A DNA stretch of 64,000 bases. Source: Chitinophagaceae bacterium. GTDB lineage: Bacteria > Bacteroidota > Bacteroidia > Chitinophagales > Chitinophagaceae. Shown here piece after piece: positions 45,004-53,042 of the stretch. The notes beneath the pieces are model-generated. The model was not told where the DNA came from. It made no database searches and saw nothing but the letters and a program-made list of their open reading frames with translations. The stretch covers positions 124,001 to 188,000 of the forward strand of contig PMSV01000008.1 in the NCBI GenBank assembly GCA_003168265.1, written 5' to 3'. The number at the start of each line of letters is the position of its first letter. Within the stretch, counting starts at the first letter, position 1. The translations under genes and the position numbers were made by a program.

Positions 45004-45201
45004 ATGCTAATTATTGATTCCAAAGACTGTGAAAATATTGACAAAGCCCTGAAGAAGTATAAGAAGAAATTCGAAAAGGCCAAGGTCCTGCTGCAACTCA
45101 GGTCCCGCCAGTCTTATACCAAGAAATCAGTTAAAAGGAGGGGGGAAGTTCTTCGTGCGATTTACAAGCAGAAGATCACGACGGGACAGATCGAGATTTA
45201 A
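45004..45201 (+). CDS. rpsU: 30S ribosomal protein bS21
   Basis: A 65-residue basic small-subunit protein that binds near the 3' end of 16S rRNA, close to the anti-Shine-Dalgarno region. The N-terminal half is a typical ALKKYKKKFEK stretch and the C-terminus has VKRRGEVLRAIYKQKI. It has an unusual strong SD before the start, suggesting autoregulation by bS21 as described for Flavobacterium johnsoniae. A terminator follows. Confidence 0.95.
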   Translation: MLIIDSKDCENIDKALKKYKKKFEKAKVLLQLRSRQSYTKKSVKRRGEVLRAIYKQKITTGQIEI

Positions 45202-45229
45202 GCTATCTTATGTTGAAAATATTACCAGG

Positions 45230-45251
45230 CCATCCTTCGGATGGTTTTTTT
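45230..45251 (+). terminator. Terminator of rpsU
   Basis: CCATCC / GGATGG stem with a 3-base loop and T7. It isolates rpsU from the recombinase gene. Confidence 0.8.
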
Positions 45252-45290
45252 ATTTCAATGACCTACCTTTAAGTAAACAATGCACTTACC

Positions 45291-46181
45291 TTGGAATCAC
45301 TGATCCTGCATTTTACAGAGTACCTGCAATTTGAAAAGAGGTATTCCGACTATACGGTTCGTAGCTACCGGGATGATCTTCAAGCTTTTAACACTTTCCT
45401 ATTTGGACAATACGGGAATCTCCCAATTGGAGAAATCTCCCCCGGCTTTGTCAGGAGCTGGCTGGCCAGCCAGAAAAATGCAGGTATCAGTTCCCGCTCC
45501 ATCAATCGCAGAATTTCGGTTCTGAAATCCTTTTTTAAATATTTAATGAAGACAGGTCAGGCAGAGACCAGTCCGATGGGAAGCATTAACAGTCCGAAAA
45601 TGAGTAAGAGGCTGCCCGTCTATGTAGAAAAAAAAGATATACTCCGGCTGCTTTCCCGGATTGAATTCCCGGATGACTGGCAGGGCAGGACAGATAGGCT
45701 GTTGATCGCTATATTTTATAATACCGGCATGCGCCTAAGCGAACTAGTCTACCTTAAGGAAGGTCAGATAGACTTTTCTAATAGCAATATCAAGGTCCTT
45801 GGCAAAGGGAATAAGGAAAGATTGATCCCAATGAGCGATTCCTTATCAGATGCAATCAGAAAATATATGCAGGAGAAGGAGGATAGGATTACCGGGGATA
45901 AAACCGTCTGCTTGCTCACTAATGGGAAGGGGGAAAGATTGTATCCCAAATCCGTATATCTCAGCGTAAAAAAATATTTAAGCATAGTTACGACACTTGA
46001 AAAGAAAAGCCCCCATGTCCTGCGTCACAGCTTCGCCACTCATCTTACGGATGGAGGAGCAGAATTGAATTCGGTAAAGGAACTCCTGGGTCATTCCAGC
46101 CTGGCCGCAACCCAGGTCTATACCCATAACAGTATAGAAAAATTGAAGGATGTCTATCGGAAAGCCCATCCGAAAGCCTGA
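45291..46181 (+). CDS. Tyrosine recombinase, XerC/XerD type
   Basis: A 296-residue site-specific recombinase of the size and layout of XerC/XerD, which resolve chromosome dimers at dif. All catalytic residues are present: Arg148, Lys172, His242, Arg245, His268 and Tyr277. The N-terminal SAM-like DNA-binding domain (residues 1-100) is normal. It starts at a TTG. It stands between rpsU and hpf, a core-gene neighbourhood, and nothing mobile is nearby, so it is a housekeeping enzyme rather than an element integrase. XerC and XerD cannot be separated by eye. Confidence 0.92.
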   Translation: MESLILHFTEYLQFEKRYSDYTVRSYRDDLQAFNTFLFGQYGNLPIGEISPGFVRSWLASQKNAGISSRSINRRISVLKSFFKYLMKTGQAETSPMGSINSPKMSKRLPVYVEKKDILRLLSRIEFPDDWQGRTDRLLIAIFYNTGMRLSELVYLKEGQIDFSNSNIKVLGKGNKERLIPMSDSLSDAIRKYMQEKEDRITGDKTVCLLTNGKGERLYPKSVYLSVKKYLSIVTTLEKKSPHVLRHSFATHLTDGGAELNSVKELLGHSSLAATQVYTHNSIEKLKDVYRKAHPKA

Positions 46182-46198
46182 AGATTTAGGCTTTTTTT
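46173..46198 (+). terminator. Terminator overlapping the end of the Xer gene
   Basis: AAAGCCT / AGGCTTT 7-bp stem, 8-base loop, then T-run. The left arm includes the last codons of the gene. Confidence 0.7.
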
Positions 46199-46319
46199 AT
46201 TTGGAAAAGCAGGGTGGTTTCATTAATTTCAACCTGCGCTAAATAGTAAGAATATCACCCGCTGCCATAGAAAATAATAAGCTCTTTTTTTTATTGTTTC
46301 ACTTTAAAACGAGATCGAT

Positions 46320-46619
46320 ATGAATGTAATAATTCAGGCAGTTCATTTTGATGCGGATGTCAAGCTAACGGAATATGTAACCAAAAAGATCAAAAAGCTT
46401 GACACATTTCACGGCCAAATCATCAAAGTGGAAGTTTTCCTAAAGCTTGACAATGTAATCCACACCATTAAAGACAAAATCGCAGAAGTCAATGTACATG
46501 TCCCCAAATATCAATTCTTCTCAAAATGCTGTTCGAAATCATTTGAAGAATCTTTCGATGACGCATTCGAATCAGTGATCAACCAGATCAAAAGGAAAAA
46601 AGATAAATTAGCGGCATAA
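46320..46619 (+). CDS. raiA: Ribosome hibernation promoting factor (HPF/RaiA)
   Basis: A 99-residue short-form HPF that binds the decoding region of the 30S subunit and stops translation in stationary phase. The N-terminal NVIIQAVHFDADVKLTEYV and the basic C-terminal end (NQIKRKKDKLAA) are typical. It is a single gene between the recombinase and the tRNA cluster. A GC-rich terminator follows. The short form lacks the C-terminal dimerisation domain of long HPF. Confidence 0.93.
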   Translation: MNVIIQAVHFDADVKLTEYVTKKIKKLDTFHGQIIKVEVFLKLDNVIHTIKDKIAEVNVHVPKYQFFSKCCSKSFEESFDDAFESVINQIKRKKDKLAA

Positions 46620-46629
46620 ACTTAAAACA

Positions 46630-46659
46630 GGCTCCGGGTACCGGGGCCTTTTCTTTTTT
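46630..46659 (+). terminator. Terminator of hpf
   Basis: GGCTCCGG / CCGGGGCC stem (one G-T pair) followed by TTTTCTTTTTT. Confidence 0.85.
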
Positions 46660-46703
46660 GGGTTTTTCCCATTAAAAATCAATTGAAAAAGACGACCAAA
46701 ATT

Positions 46704-46732
46704 TTTGGATTGCAGAAATTCGCTTACTTTTG
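46704..46732 (+). promoter_or_regulatory. Promoter for the tRNA-tuf operon
   Basis: TTTG (46704-46707), 17-base spacer, TACTTTTG (46725-46732). Transcription starts about 125 bases before the first tRNA, and the leader can be processed off during tRNA maturation. Confidence 0.65.
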
Positions 46733-46863
46733 CCTTCCCAAAAAAATAGCTGGTTGTCTTTTTTGGTAAAGTTCTTTTTATCAATACTTAATTATTAATG
46801 AGTTCAGGGCTTGCATGCTATGCGAGGCTTAGTCAGCAACTTAACGCGGTAAAATAAACAATC

Positions 46864-46937
46864 GCCAGTGTAGCTCAGTTGGCCAGAGCAGCTGATTTGT
46901 AATCAGCTGGTCGGGGGTTCGAATCCCTCCACTGGCT
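46864..46937 (+). tRNA. tRNA-Thr (anticodon TGT)
   Basis: A 74-base cloverleaf with acceptor GCCAGTG/CACTGGC, anticodon stem GCTGA/TCAGC, loop TTTGTAA (anticodon TGT), T-loop GTTCGAATC. The discriminator is T. CCA is not encoded. First of four tandem tRNA genes. Confidence 0.96.
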
Positions 46938-46955
46938 CAGAATTCTCAGTTGCAT

Positions 46956-47038
46956 GGGCAAGTAGCCAAGTGGCCAACGGCAACAGACTGTAAATCTGTC
47001 CTCTTCGGAGTTCGGTGGTTCGAATCCATCCTTGCCCA
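46956..47038 (+). tRNA. tRNA-Tyr (anticodon GTA)
   Basis: An 83-base tRNA with a long variable arm, acceptor GGGCAAG/CTTGCCC, anticodon loop CTGTAAA (anticodon GTA), T-loop GTTCGAATC. Discriminator A. CCA is not encoded. Second in the tandem set. Confidence 0.96.
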
Positions 47039-47148
47039 CAGTTCTTTTTTTAATGCGGATAATGAATGATTGCGGCAAAAAGATAGCAATATCGATGGCA
47101 ATTAACCGAGCAATTGCAAGTCTGCAAATCATTCAACATCCATTACTT

Positions 47149-47221
47149 GCGGAAGTAGCTCAGTTGGTAGAGCGACAGCCTTCCAAGCTGTAGGTCGCGG
47201 GTTCGAACCTCGTCTTCCGCT
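47149..47221 (+). tRNA. tRNA-Gly (anticodon TCC)
   Basis: A 73-base tRNA with acceptor GCGGAAG/CTTCCGC, anticodon loop CTTCCAA (anticodon TCC), T-loop GTTCGAACC. Discriminator T. CCA is not encoded. Third in the set, after a 110-base spacer. Confidence 0.96.
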
Positions 47222-47281
47222 CATAAGGTGGGTAAGTGCCGACAGCCGACCCTCAGGAGTGCCTAGCCCCAACCGGGAAAT

Positions 47282-47353
<72 letters not shown>

Positions 47354-47480
47354 CAAAATTTCGAGCCGTTAAACCGGCATCGGTTTGTTCAGGCGAGGGC
47401 TGGGCCCCAATAAATTAGGTAAGTAGTTAAAGATCATATCTTTAGCTTTAAATTTAAAACACAATTTAAAACAGATAACA

Positions 47481-48668
47481 ATGTCAAAAGAGACCTTCAA
47501 GAGGGACAAACCCCACGTTAACGTTGGTACCATTGGCCATATCGACCACGGGAAAACGACTTTGACTGCCGCGATTACGACCATATTATCTAAAAAAGGT
47601 TTGGCAGAAGCAAAAAAATACGATGAAATTGATGCGGCTCCGGAGGAAAAGGAGAGAGGGATTACAATCAATACGGCACACGTGGAATATCAGACAGCAA
47701 ATCGCCACTACGCGCACGTGGATTGCCCTGGTCACGCTGACTATGTAAAAAATATGATCACAGGTGCCGCACAGATGGATGGCGCTATCCTCGTTGTTGC
47801 CGCTACGGATGGACCGATGCCTCAGACAAAAGAACATATTCTTCTGGCCCGCCAGGTAGGTGTTCCCCGTATGGTGGTATTCATGAATAAAGTGGATCTC
47901 GTGGATGATCCTGAACTTCTTGAACTGGTAGAAATGGAAATTCGCGAATTGCTGACTTTCTACGGTTTCGACGGGGATAATACACCAATCATAAAGGGTT
48001 CTGCCACAGGAGCGCTTGCCGGGGATGAAAAATGGGTCAAGGCTATTGATGAATTGATGGCTGCAGTTGATAGCTATATTCCGCTGCCTCCTCGTCCAGT
48101 CGATCAGCCCTTCCTGATGTCAGTTGAAGATGTATTCTCCATCACGGGCCGTGGTACAGTTGCTACGGGACGTATTGAAAGAGGCCGCATTAAAGTGGGT
48201 GAAGCCATTGAAATCGTTGGTCTGCAGGATGCTCCTTTGAACTCTACGGTTACGGGAGTTGAGATGTTCCGCAAACTGCTGGATCAGGGTGAAGCTGGTG
48301 ATAACGCCGGTCTTTTACTCCGTGGTATTGAAAAGACCCAGGTCCGCCGTGGAATGGTTCTTTGCAAGCCAGGAAGCATTACTCCGCATACCGAATTCAA
48401 AGGGGAAGTTTATGTATTGAGCAAAGAGGAAGGGGGACGTCATACTCCTTTCTTTAATAAATACAGGCCGCAGTTCTATTTCCGTACAACTGATGTTACG
48501 GGAGAAGTAACGCTGCCCGCAGGAACGGAAATGGTGATGCCTGGTGATAATACGACTCTTTCTGTAAAACTGATCCAACCAATCGCAATGGAAAAAGGTT
48601 TGAAATTCGCTATTCGCGAAGGTGGAAGAACAGTTGGTGCAGGCCAGGTTACGGATATAATCAAATAA
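47481..48668 (+). CDS. tuf: Elongation factor Tu
   Basis: The GTPase that carries aminoacyl-tRNA to the ribosome. It is 395 residues. G1 GHIDHGKT, G3 DCPGHADY and G4 NKVD are present, with domain 2 ([18 protein letters not shown]) and domain 3 following. Four tRNA genes lie upstream in the order Thr-Tyr-Gly-Thr, and tRNA-Trp, secE and nusG lie downstream, as in E. coli tufB. A TATCTTTA sequence before it may be an extra promoter within the leader. Confidence 0.98.
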   Translation: MSKETFKRDKPHVNVGTIGHIDHGKTTLTAAITTILSKKGLAEAKKYDEIDAAPEEKERGITINTAHVEYQTANRHYAHVDCPGHADYVKNMITGAAQMDGAILVVAATDGPMPQTKEHILLARQVGVPRMVVFMNKVDLVDDPELLELVEMEIRELLTFYGFDGDNTPIIKGSATGALAGDEKWVKAIDELMAAVDSYIPLPPRPVDQPFLMSVEDVFSITGRGTVATGRIERGRIKVGEAIEIVGLQDAPLNSTVTGVEMFRKLLDQGEAGDNAGLLLRGIEKTQVRRGMVLCKPGSITPHTEFKGEVYVLSKEEGGRHTPFFNKYRPQFYFRTTDVTGEVTLPAGTEMVMPGDNTTLSVKLIQPIAMEKGLKFAIREGGRTVGAGQVTDIIK

Positions 48669-48719
48669 GCCCGTTTCCCTATCAAAAAGGGAAGCATGCT
48701 ATAAGCTTATTATATTTGC

Positions 48720-48747
48720 AAAGTATCCGGCTGGTCCCGGGTACTTT
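48720..48747 (+). terminator. Strong hairpin between tuf and tRNA-Trp
   Basis: AAAGTATCCGG pairs with CCGGGTACTTT (11 bp, one G-T pair) around a 6-base loop. Only GTTTCGTT follows, so termination may be partial. A perfect -7 sequence TATATTTG (48711-48718) lies just before it, but has no clear -33 partner. Confidence 0.5.
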
Positions 48748-48792
48748 GTTTCGTTATGAGGTTTTACAAAATCCGGCAGGATTTTGTTAGAA

Positions 48793-48863
48793 ACGGGCAT
48801 AGTTCAATGGTAGAATGGAGGTCTCCAAAACCTTAGATCAGGGTTCGAATCCTTGTGCCCGTG
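48793..48863 (+). tRNA. tRNA-Trp (anticodon CCA)
   Basis: A 71-base tRNA with acceptor ACGGGCA/TGCCCGT, anticodon loop CTCCAAA (anticodon CCA), T-loop GTTCGAATC. Discriminator G. The 3' CCA is not encoded. It stands between tuf and secE. Confidence 0.96.
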
Positions 48864-48949
48864 CTACGAATTGTGATATTTGTTTTATGTCAGGGAATAT
48901 TCCTTCTGATCATAATACAAACAGAATTATTCGGATCAAATTGGAATAA

Positions 48950-49141
48950 ATGAACAAAATAACAACTCACCTTCGGGAATCTTACAAGGAATTGACCGAA
49001 AAAGTGTCCTGGCCCTCTTGGGCACAATTGCAGCAATCGACATGGATTGTGCTGGTAGCTACCATTTTGATAACTGTAGTAGTAGGAATCATGGATATTG
49101 CAGCCAGTGCCGTTTTAAAAATGGTCTATTCATTCTTTTAA
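48950..49141 (+). CDS. secE: Preprotein translocase subunit SecE
   Basis: A 63-residue single-helix protein that clamps the SecY channel. It has the amphipathic ELTEKVSWPSWAQLQQS segment before one transmembrane helix (TWIVLVATILITVVVGIMD). The length is normal for the minimal bacterial form. nusG starts 2 bases after its stop. Confidence 0.95.
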   Translation: MNKITTHLRESYKELTEKVSWPSWAQLQQSTWIVLVATILITVVVGIMDIAASAVLKMVYSFF

Positions 49142-49143
49142 TC

Positions 49144-49713
49144 ATGGAAATAGCAAATCAAATCCAATCTGAAACTAAATGGTATGTTCTGCGTGTCGTT
49201 AGCGGCAAAGAACGTAAAGTAAAAGAATACCTGGACAAGGAAATTACCCGTGGTGGCTGGGGAGATGTTGTAAAGCAGGTTTTTCTTCCGGTTGAAAAAG
49301 TTTATAAGGTGCAGAATGGGAAAAAAGTGATGCGCGAAAGAAACTATTATCCGGGATATGTGATGATTGAAGTAACCGAAGGAAAGCTTAGCGATGACCT
49401 CAGAGAAGCAGTAAAGAATACTACCAATGTGATTCATTTCCTGGGTAAGGAAAATCCGATCGCTCTGAGAAAGGCTGAGGTAAATAAGATGCTTGGAAAG
49501 ATGGATGAAATGGCTGAATCCGGTGGCATGAGCATGAGTGAGCCCTTCATTATCGGAGAAACCATCAAAATCATTGAAGGCCCCTTTAACGATTTTAACG
49601 GCATCATCGAAGAAGTAAATGATGAAAAGAAAAAATTGAAAGTGACGGTGAAGATATTTGGTCGATCCACTCCGGTCGAGCTGAACTACATGCAAGTCGA
49701 AAAGATTTCATGA
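49144..49713 (+). CDS. nusG: Transcription termination/antitermination factor NusG
   Basis: A 189-residue factor that binds RNA polymerase and links it to Rho or the ribosome. The NGN domain begins KWYVLRVVSGKERKVKEYL and the C-terminal KOW domain contains GPFNDFNGIIEEVN. The start is the ATG at 49144, just behind secE; an upstream in-frame ATG (49018) lies inside secE and is not used. It is the last plus-strand gene before an oppositely oriented histone-like gene. Confidence 0.96.
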   Translation: MEIANQIQSETKWYVLRVVSGKERKVKEYLDKEITRGGWGDVVKQVFLPVEKVYKVQNGKKVMRERNYYPGYVMIEVTEGKLSDDLREAVKNTTNVIHFLGKENPIALRKAEVNKMLGKMDEMAESGGMSMSEPFIIGETIKIIEGPFNDFNGIIEEVNDEKKKLKVTVKIFGRSTPVELNYMQVEKIS

Positions 49714-49755
49714 GTCGATGCTAGTTTTTTCAGAAAAAATTATTCCGGATACAAT

Positions 49756-49780
49756 AAAAAAACCTTCCCTTTCGGGAAGG
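49756..49780 (-). terminator. Terminator of the histone-like gene
   Basis: CCTTCCC / GGGAAGG 7-bp stem with a 4-base loop, followed on the minus strand by T7. It lies between nusG and the convergent gene and may also stop plus-strand transcription weakly. Confidence 0.75.
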
Positions 49781-49817
49781 CAATTTATATGTAGTATTAT
49801 GACTAGTTCTATAATGA

Positions 49818-50195
49818 TTACTCACCTGTACCTGTCTCTGTCAAAGGCGTTGAAGGCAATTCCGGAGTGGGTGCAGGAACCGGAACAGGCGCGGATGCCG
49901 TTGGCGTTGCCGGAGCAGGTTTTTTCTTAGGTGCAGCCTTTTTCGCAGGTGCAGCTTTTTTAGCCGGAGCAGGTTTTTTCTTAGGCGCAGCCTTTTTCTT
50001 AGGTGCAACTTTTTTCTTAGGTGCAACTTTTTTGGCAGGAGCCTTCTTAGCTGCTTTTTTAACTGCTTTTTTGACAGTTTTCTTGGGGGCTGCTTTTTTC
50101 TTAGCAGCCTTTTTCTTGGCGGCTTTCTTCGGTGCGGCTTTCTTTGCCGACTTCTTTACAGCTTTTTTTGGGGCTTTTTTCTTTGACTTTGCCAT
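49818..50195 (-). CDS. Lys/Ala/Pro-rich histone H1-like protein
   Basis: A 125-residue, very basic protein made almost entirely of Lys, Ala and Pro in KKA, PKK and APAKK repeats, with a short neutral tail (TPTASAPVPVPAP...). This resembles the Hc1/H1-like DNA-binding tails of bacteria, which bind DNA or RNA without sequence preference. No folded domain is visible. It lies on the minus strand inside the otherwise plus-strand nusG-rplK region, with its own leader and terminator. Repeat-driven length variation is likely. Name is by composition only. Confidence 0.75.
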   Translation of the reverse strand: MAKSKKKAPKKAVKKSAKKAAPKKAAKKKAAKKKAAPKKTVKKAVKKAAKKAPAKKVAPKKKVAPKKKAAPKKKPAPAKKAAPAKKAAPKKKPAPATPTASAPVPVPAPTPELPSTPLTETGTGE

Positions 50196-50412
50196 AATGT
50201 TAATGTGAGTTTTTTGTTGTTATTAGATTAATACGGAGATTGATGCAAAAGTTAGAGAGAAAAATTCAAATAGAAAAAAAAGCCATAAAAAAATTAACTC
50301 TTTTCAGGAATTATCCTTCTGAAAAAAGCAATTTACGAAAACGTCGGTTTGGGTCTAACTGGACCTTTAAGTGACTGTCAAGGGGGCAGTAGTAAACTCT
50401 CCTGAAAAAATA

Positions 50413-50443
50413 TTTGTCTAATTAGGATTTTGTCTTAGTTTTG
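50413..50443 (+). promoter_or_regulatory. Promoter for the rplKAJL operon
   Basis: TTTG (50413-50416), 19-base spacer, TAGTTTTG (50436-50443). The match is very good. Transcription would start near 50450, giving a leader of about 105 bases. Confidence 0.75.
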
Positions 50444-50492
50444 CAGCCCCAAACAAGTTCTTTTGATAATCGTATTTGGGAGTTCCGCTCTG

Positions 50493-50528
50493 ATTGAATG
50501 ATCCATTGAATGATCCATTGAATGATTC
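50493..50528 (+). repeat. Three tandem 12-bp repeats in the rplK leader
   Basis: ATTGAATGATCC twice, then ATTGAATGATTC, directly head to tail. They lie in the transcribed leader, about 28-63 bases before the rplK ATG. A role in operon regulation is possible but unproved. Confidence 0.8.
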
Positions 50529-50555
50529 GGAACGTTAAAACCAAAAAAATATATC

Positions 50556-50999
50556 ATGGCAAAAGAGATCACAGGCTATGTCAAATTGCAGGTAAAAGGC
50601 GGTCAAGCCAATCCTGCTCCTCCGATCGGACCAGCACTTGGTTCAAAAGGTATTAATATCATGGAGTTCTGCAAGCAATTCAATGCAAGGACCCAGGATA
50701 AGGTTGGAAAAGTACTTCCCGTCATCATTACAGTTTATAATGATAAGTCTTTTGATTTTATCATTAAAACGCCCCCGGCGGCGGTACAGTTGATGGAAGC
50801 AACCAAAATTCAAAGCGGCTCCAAAGAGCCAAATCGTAACAAAGTAGGAAAAGTTAACTGGGCACAGGTGGAAGCCATTGCCAAGGAAAAAATGCCTGAT
50901 TTGAACTGCTTCACAGTAGAAAGTGCCATGCGGATGATAGCAGGAACAGCAAGAAGCATGGGCATTACGGTAGAGGGAAAGGCTCCCTGGAACAATTAA
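50556..50999 (+). CDS. rplK: 50S ribosomal protein uL11
   Basis: A 147-residue protein of the GTPase-associated centre that binds 23S rRNA helices 43/44. The N-terminal [23 protein letters not shown] and SMGITVEG end are characteristic. First gene of the rplK-rplA-rplJ-rplL set. Its own promoter precedes it, with a repeat-containing leader. Confidence 0.98.
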   Translation: MAKEITGYVKLQVKGGQANPAPPIGPALGSKGINIMEFCKQFNARTQDKVGKVLPVIITVYNDKSFDFIIKTPPAAVQLMEATKIQSGSKEPNRNKVGKVNWAQVEAIAKEKMPDLNCFTVESAMRMIAGTARSMGITVEGKAPWNN

Positions 51000-51025
51000 T
51001 TTCTCCCAACTAAAAAATTTGCGAG

Positions 51026-51718
51026 ATGGCCATTACTAAAAAAAGAAAAGCAGCAGTTGCTAAAGTTGATAAAAACAAAGTCTATTCACTCAATGAGGCT
51101 TCTTCCCTGGTTAAGCAGGTGAATACCACCAAATTCGATGCATCGGTGGATTTACATGTCCGCCTTGGAGTCGACCCCAAAAAAGCAGACCAATCAATTC
51201 GTGGGACGGTCAGCCTGCCACACGGGACGGGTAAAACCAAAAAGGTTCTGGTGTTGTGCACTCCCGATAAGGAAGCTGACGCGAAAGCGGCCGGTGCAGA
51301 CTATGTAGGCCTGGATGAATTCATTCAGAAGATCGAAGGCGGATGGGTGGACGTAGATGTAATCATTGCTACTCCTTCTGTAATGCCAAAAATAGGTAAG
51401 CTGGGTAAGGTGCTTGGACCCCGTAACCTGATGCCCAATCCGAAAACCGGAACGGTGACCAATGATGTTGCGGCTGCCGTTAATGAAGTAAAAGGCGGCA
51501 AGATTGCCTTTAAGGTGGACAAAGCGGGAATAATCCATGCCTCTATCGGCAGGGTAAGCTTTGCTCCTGAAAAGATACTGGACAATAGCCATGAATTGCT
51601 TAATGCCATTATCAAAGCCAAACCGGCAACTGCGAAAGGAACTTACCTGAAAAGCATATTTATGGCAAGTTCTATGAGCCCGGGAATCGCCGTCGATACC
51701 AAAGGCTTTGTGCACTAA
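51026..51718 (+). CDS. rplA: 50S ribosomal protein uL1
   Basis: A 230-residue L1-stalk protein, which in many bacteria also represses its own operon by binding the mRNA leader. Motifs [15 protein letters not shown] and [10 protein letters not shown] are present. It is 26 bases after rplK. Confidence 0.98.
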   Translation: MAITKKRKAAVAKVDKNKVYSLNEASSLVKQVNTTKFDASVDLHVRLGVDPKKADQSIRGTVSLPHGTGKTKKVLVLCTPDKEADAKAAGADYVGLDEFIQKIEGGWVDVDVIIATPSVMPKIGKLGKVLGPRNLMPNPKTGTVTNDVAAAVNEVKGGKIAFKVDKAGIIHASIGRVSFAPEKILDNSHELLNAIIKAKPATAKGTYLKSIFMASSMSPGIAVDTKGFVH

Positions 51719-51751
51719 ACCCAAAAATCGAATAGTCAAAACAATAATAAA

Positions 51752-52285
51752 ATGACGAAGGATCAAAAAAACGAAGTGATTGACGTATTAAAGGAAAAGT
51801 TTTCCCAATACAATAACTTTTACGTTGCCAATACGGAATCGCTGACGGTTGAGCAGGTGGGTAAACTCCGCCGGATTTGTTTCAACAAAAAAGTTGAAAT
51901 GAAAGTGGCAAAGAACACCCTGATCAGAAAAGCGCTCGATAGCATCGATAGTAAAAGATTTTGTGATGTTTACGATTCACTCCATGGGGTAACCGCCCTG
52001 TTGTTTTCAGAGAATGCTAAGGAACCAGCCTTGATAATCAGCTCGTTCCGCAAGGATGGCAATTTTGAAAAACCGGTTCTGAAAGCTGCATTCATCGATG
52101 GGGATGTATTTGCCGGGGATGATCAGCTAAAGGCCCTTACAACGCTGAAAAGCAAACAGGACCTGGTCGGAGAAATCATCGGCTTGCTTCAGTCACCGAT
52201 CAAAAATGTACTCAGCGGCCTGAATGCAGGAAGCAAACTGGCTGGAATTGTGAAAGCGCTTGAGGACAGAGCAGCATCTAACTAA
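51752..52285 (+). CDS. rplJ: 50S ribosomal protein uL10
   Basis: A 177-residue protein that anchors the L7/L12 dimers to the ribosome stalk. The N-terminal rRNA-binding region (VEQVGKLRRICFNKKVEMKVAKNTL) and C-terminal L12-binding helix (LSGLNAGSKLAGIVKALEDRA) are present. A 152-base gap separates it from rplL. Confidence 0.97.
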   Translation: MTKDQKNEVIDVLKEKFSQYNNFYVANTESLTVEQVGKLRRICFNKKVEMKVAKNTLIRKALDSIDSKRFCDVYDSLHGVTALLFSENAKEPALIISSFRKDGNFEKPVLKAAFIDGDVFAGDDQLKALTTLKSKQDLVGEIIGLLQSPIKNVLSGLNAGSKLAGIVKALEDRAASN

Positions 52286-52386
52286 TTGATTTATAAATTA
52301 TTGCACTTGTATCATTTTCACAGGGCAACTATTCAGAGTAAAATGACCCAGGCCTGGGGGTTAACAAAGGCAGATTTTTTTAAACC

Positions 52387-52417
52387 CTCCGCCGGAGTGT
52401 AAAACCGTGAAGGCGGA
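52387..52417 (+). promoter_or_regulatory. Mutually exclusive hairpins between rplJ and rplL
   Basis: TCCGCC (52388-52393) pairs with GGCGGA (52412-52417). The overlapping palindrome CTCC-GCC-GGAG (52387-52397) forms a competing small hairpin. T-rich and A-rich flanks extend the larger stem. It could be a processing site or an attenuator that sets the L7/L12 excess. Confidence 0.4.
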
Positions 52418-52437
52418 AAAAATTTAAACTTTAAGTT

Positions 52438-52815
52438 ATGGCAGATTTAAAAGCAGTTGCTGAACAGTTGGTTGGACTGACTGTAAAAGAAGTAAACGAA
52501 CTGGCAAAAATCCTGAAAGAAGAATACGGTATCGAACCTGCAGCCGCAGCTATAGCCGTTGCAGCAGGCCCCGCCAGTGGCGCAGCCCCGGTGGTTGAAG
52601 AAAAAACCTCTTTCAATGTAATCCTTAAAGCAGCCGGAGCCAATAAACTGAATGTTGTTAAGGTCGTAAAAGACTTAACTGGTCTCGGTCTGAAAGAAGC
52701 CAAGGATCTGGTTGACGGAGCTCCAAAGCCTGTTAAGGAAGGCGTGAGCAAGGCTGATGCTGAAGCCCTGGTAGCCAAGCTGAAGGAAATCGGTGCAGAG
52801 GTGGAAATCCAGTAA
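52438..52815 (+). CDS. rplL: 50S ribosomal protein bL12
   Basis: A 125-residue acidic stalk protein. It has an N-terminal dimerisation helix ([21 protein letters not shown]), a hinge rich in Ala and Pro, and a C-terminal factor-binding domain ([27 protein letters not shown]). It is present as several dimers on uL10. A strong terminator follows before rpoB. Confidence 0.98.
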   Translation: MADLKAVAEQLVGLTVKEVNELAKILKEEYGIEPAAAAIAVAAGPASGAAPVVEEKTSFNVILKAAGANKLNVVKVVKDLTGLGLKEAKDLVDGAPKPVKEGVSKADAEALVAKLKEIGAEVEIQ

Positions 52816-52841
52816 AAAAGGATTTTCTAAAAATAGGAATT

Positions 52842-52873
52842 TTAACCCCGGCCTGTCCGGGGTTAATGTTTTT
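52842..52873 (+). terminator. Terminator of the ribosomal-protein operon
   Basis: A 10-bp stem TTAACCCCGG / CCGGGGTTAA with a 5-base loop and a TGTTTTT end, between rplL and rpoB. Confidence 0.85.
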
Positions 52874-52901
52874 GGGCAATCAATATTATTCACTAACTTT
52901 G
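52871..52901 (+). promoter_or_regulatory. Promoter for rpoB
   Basis: TTTG (52871-52874), 19-base spacer, TAACTTTG (52894-52901). The -33 element overlaps the terminator tail. It gives rpoB a transcription start of its own, uncoupled from the ribosomal genes. Confidence 0.75.
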
Positions 52902-53042
52902 CAGTCCTTTTTATGTTCCTAAGAGCAATAATCACCTGACGGTTTTGTTTGGCAAATTCGAGAACTGATAATAGTTCCCAGTTCTTGTATTGCTCCTGAC
53001 GGTAGTTGAAGTTTGATCAATTTAAAACCGGTTTTAAATTAT

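Noticed and set aside
45291-46181. Integrase of a genomic island
   Set aside because: Its size, complete catalytic set and core-gene neighbours fit a housekeeping Xer recombinase; no island boundary was found.
49867-50208. Gly/Ala/Phe-rich ORF on the plus strand
   Set aside because: It is the antisense shadow of the Lys/Ala-rich histone-like gene.
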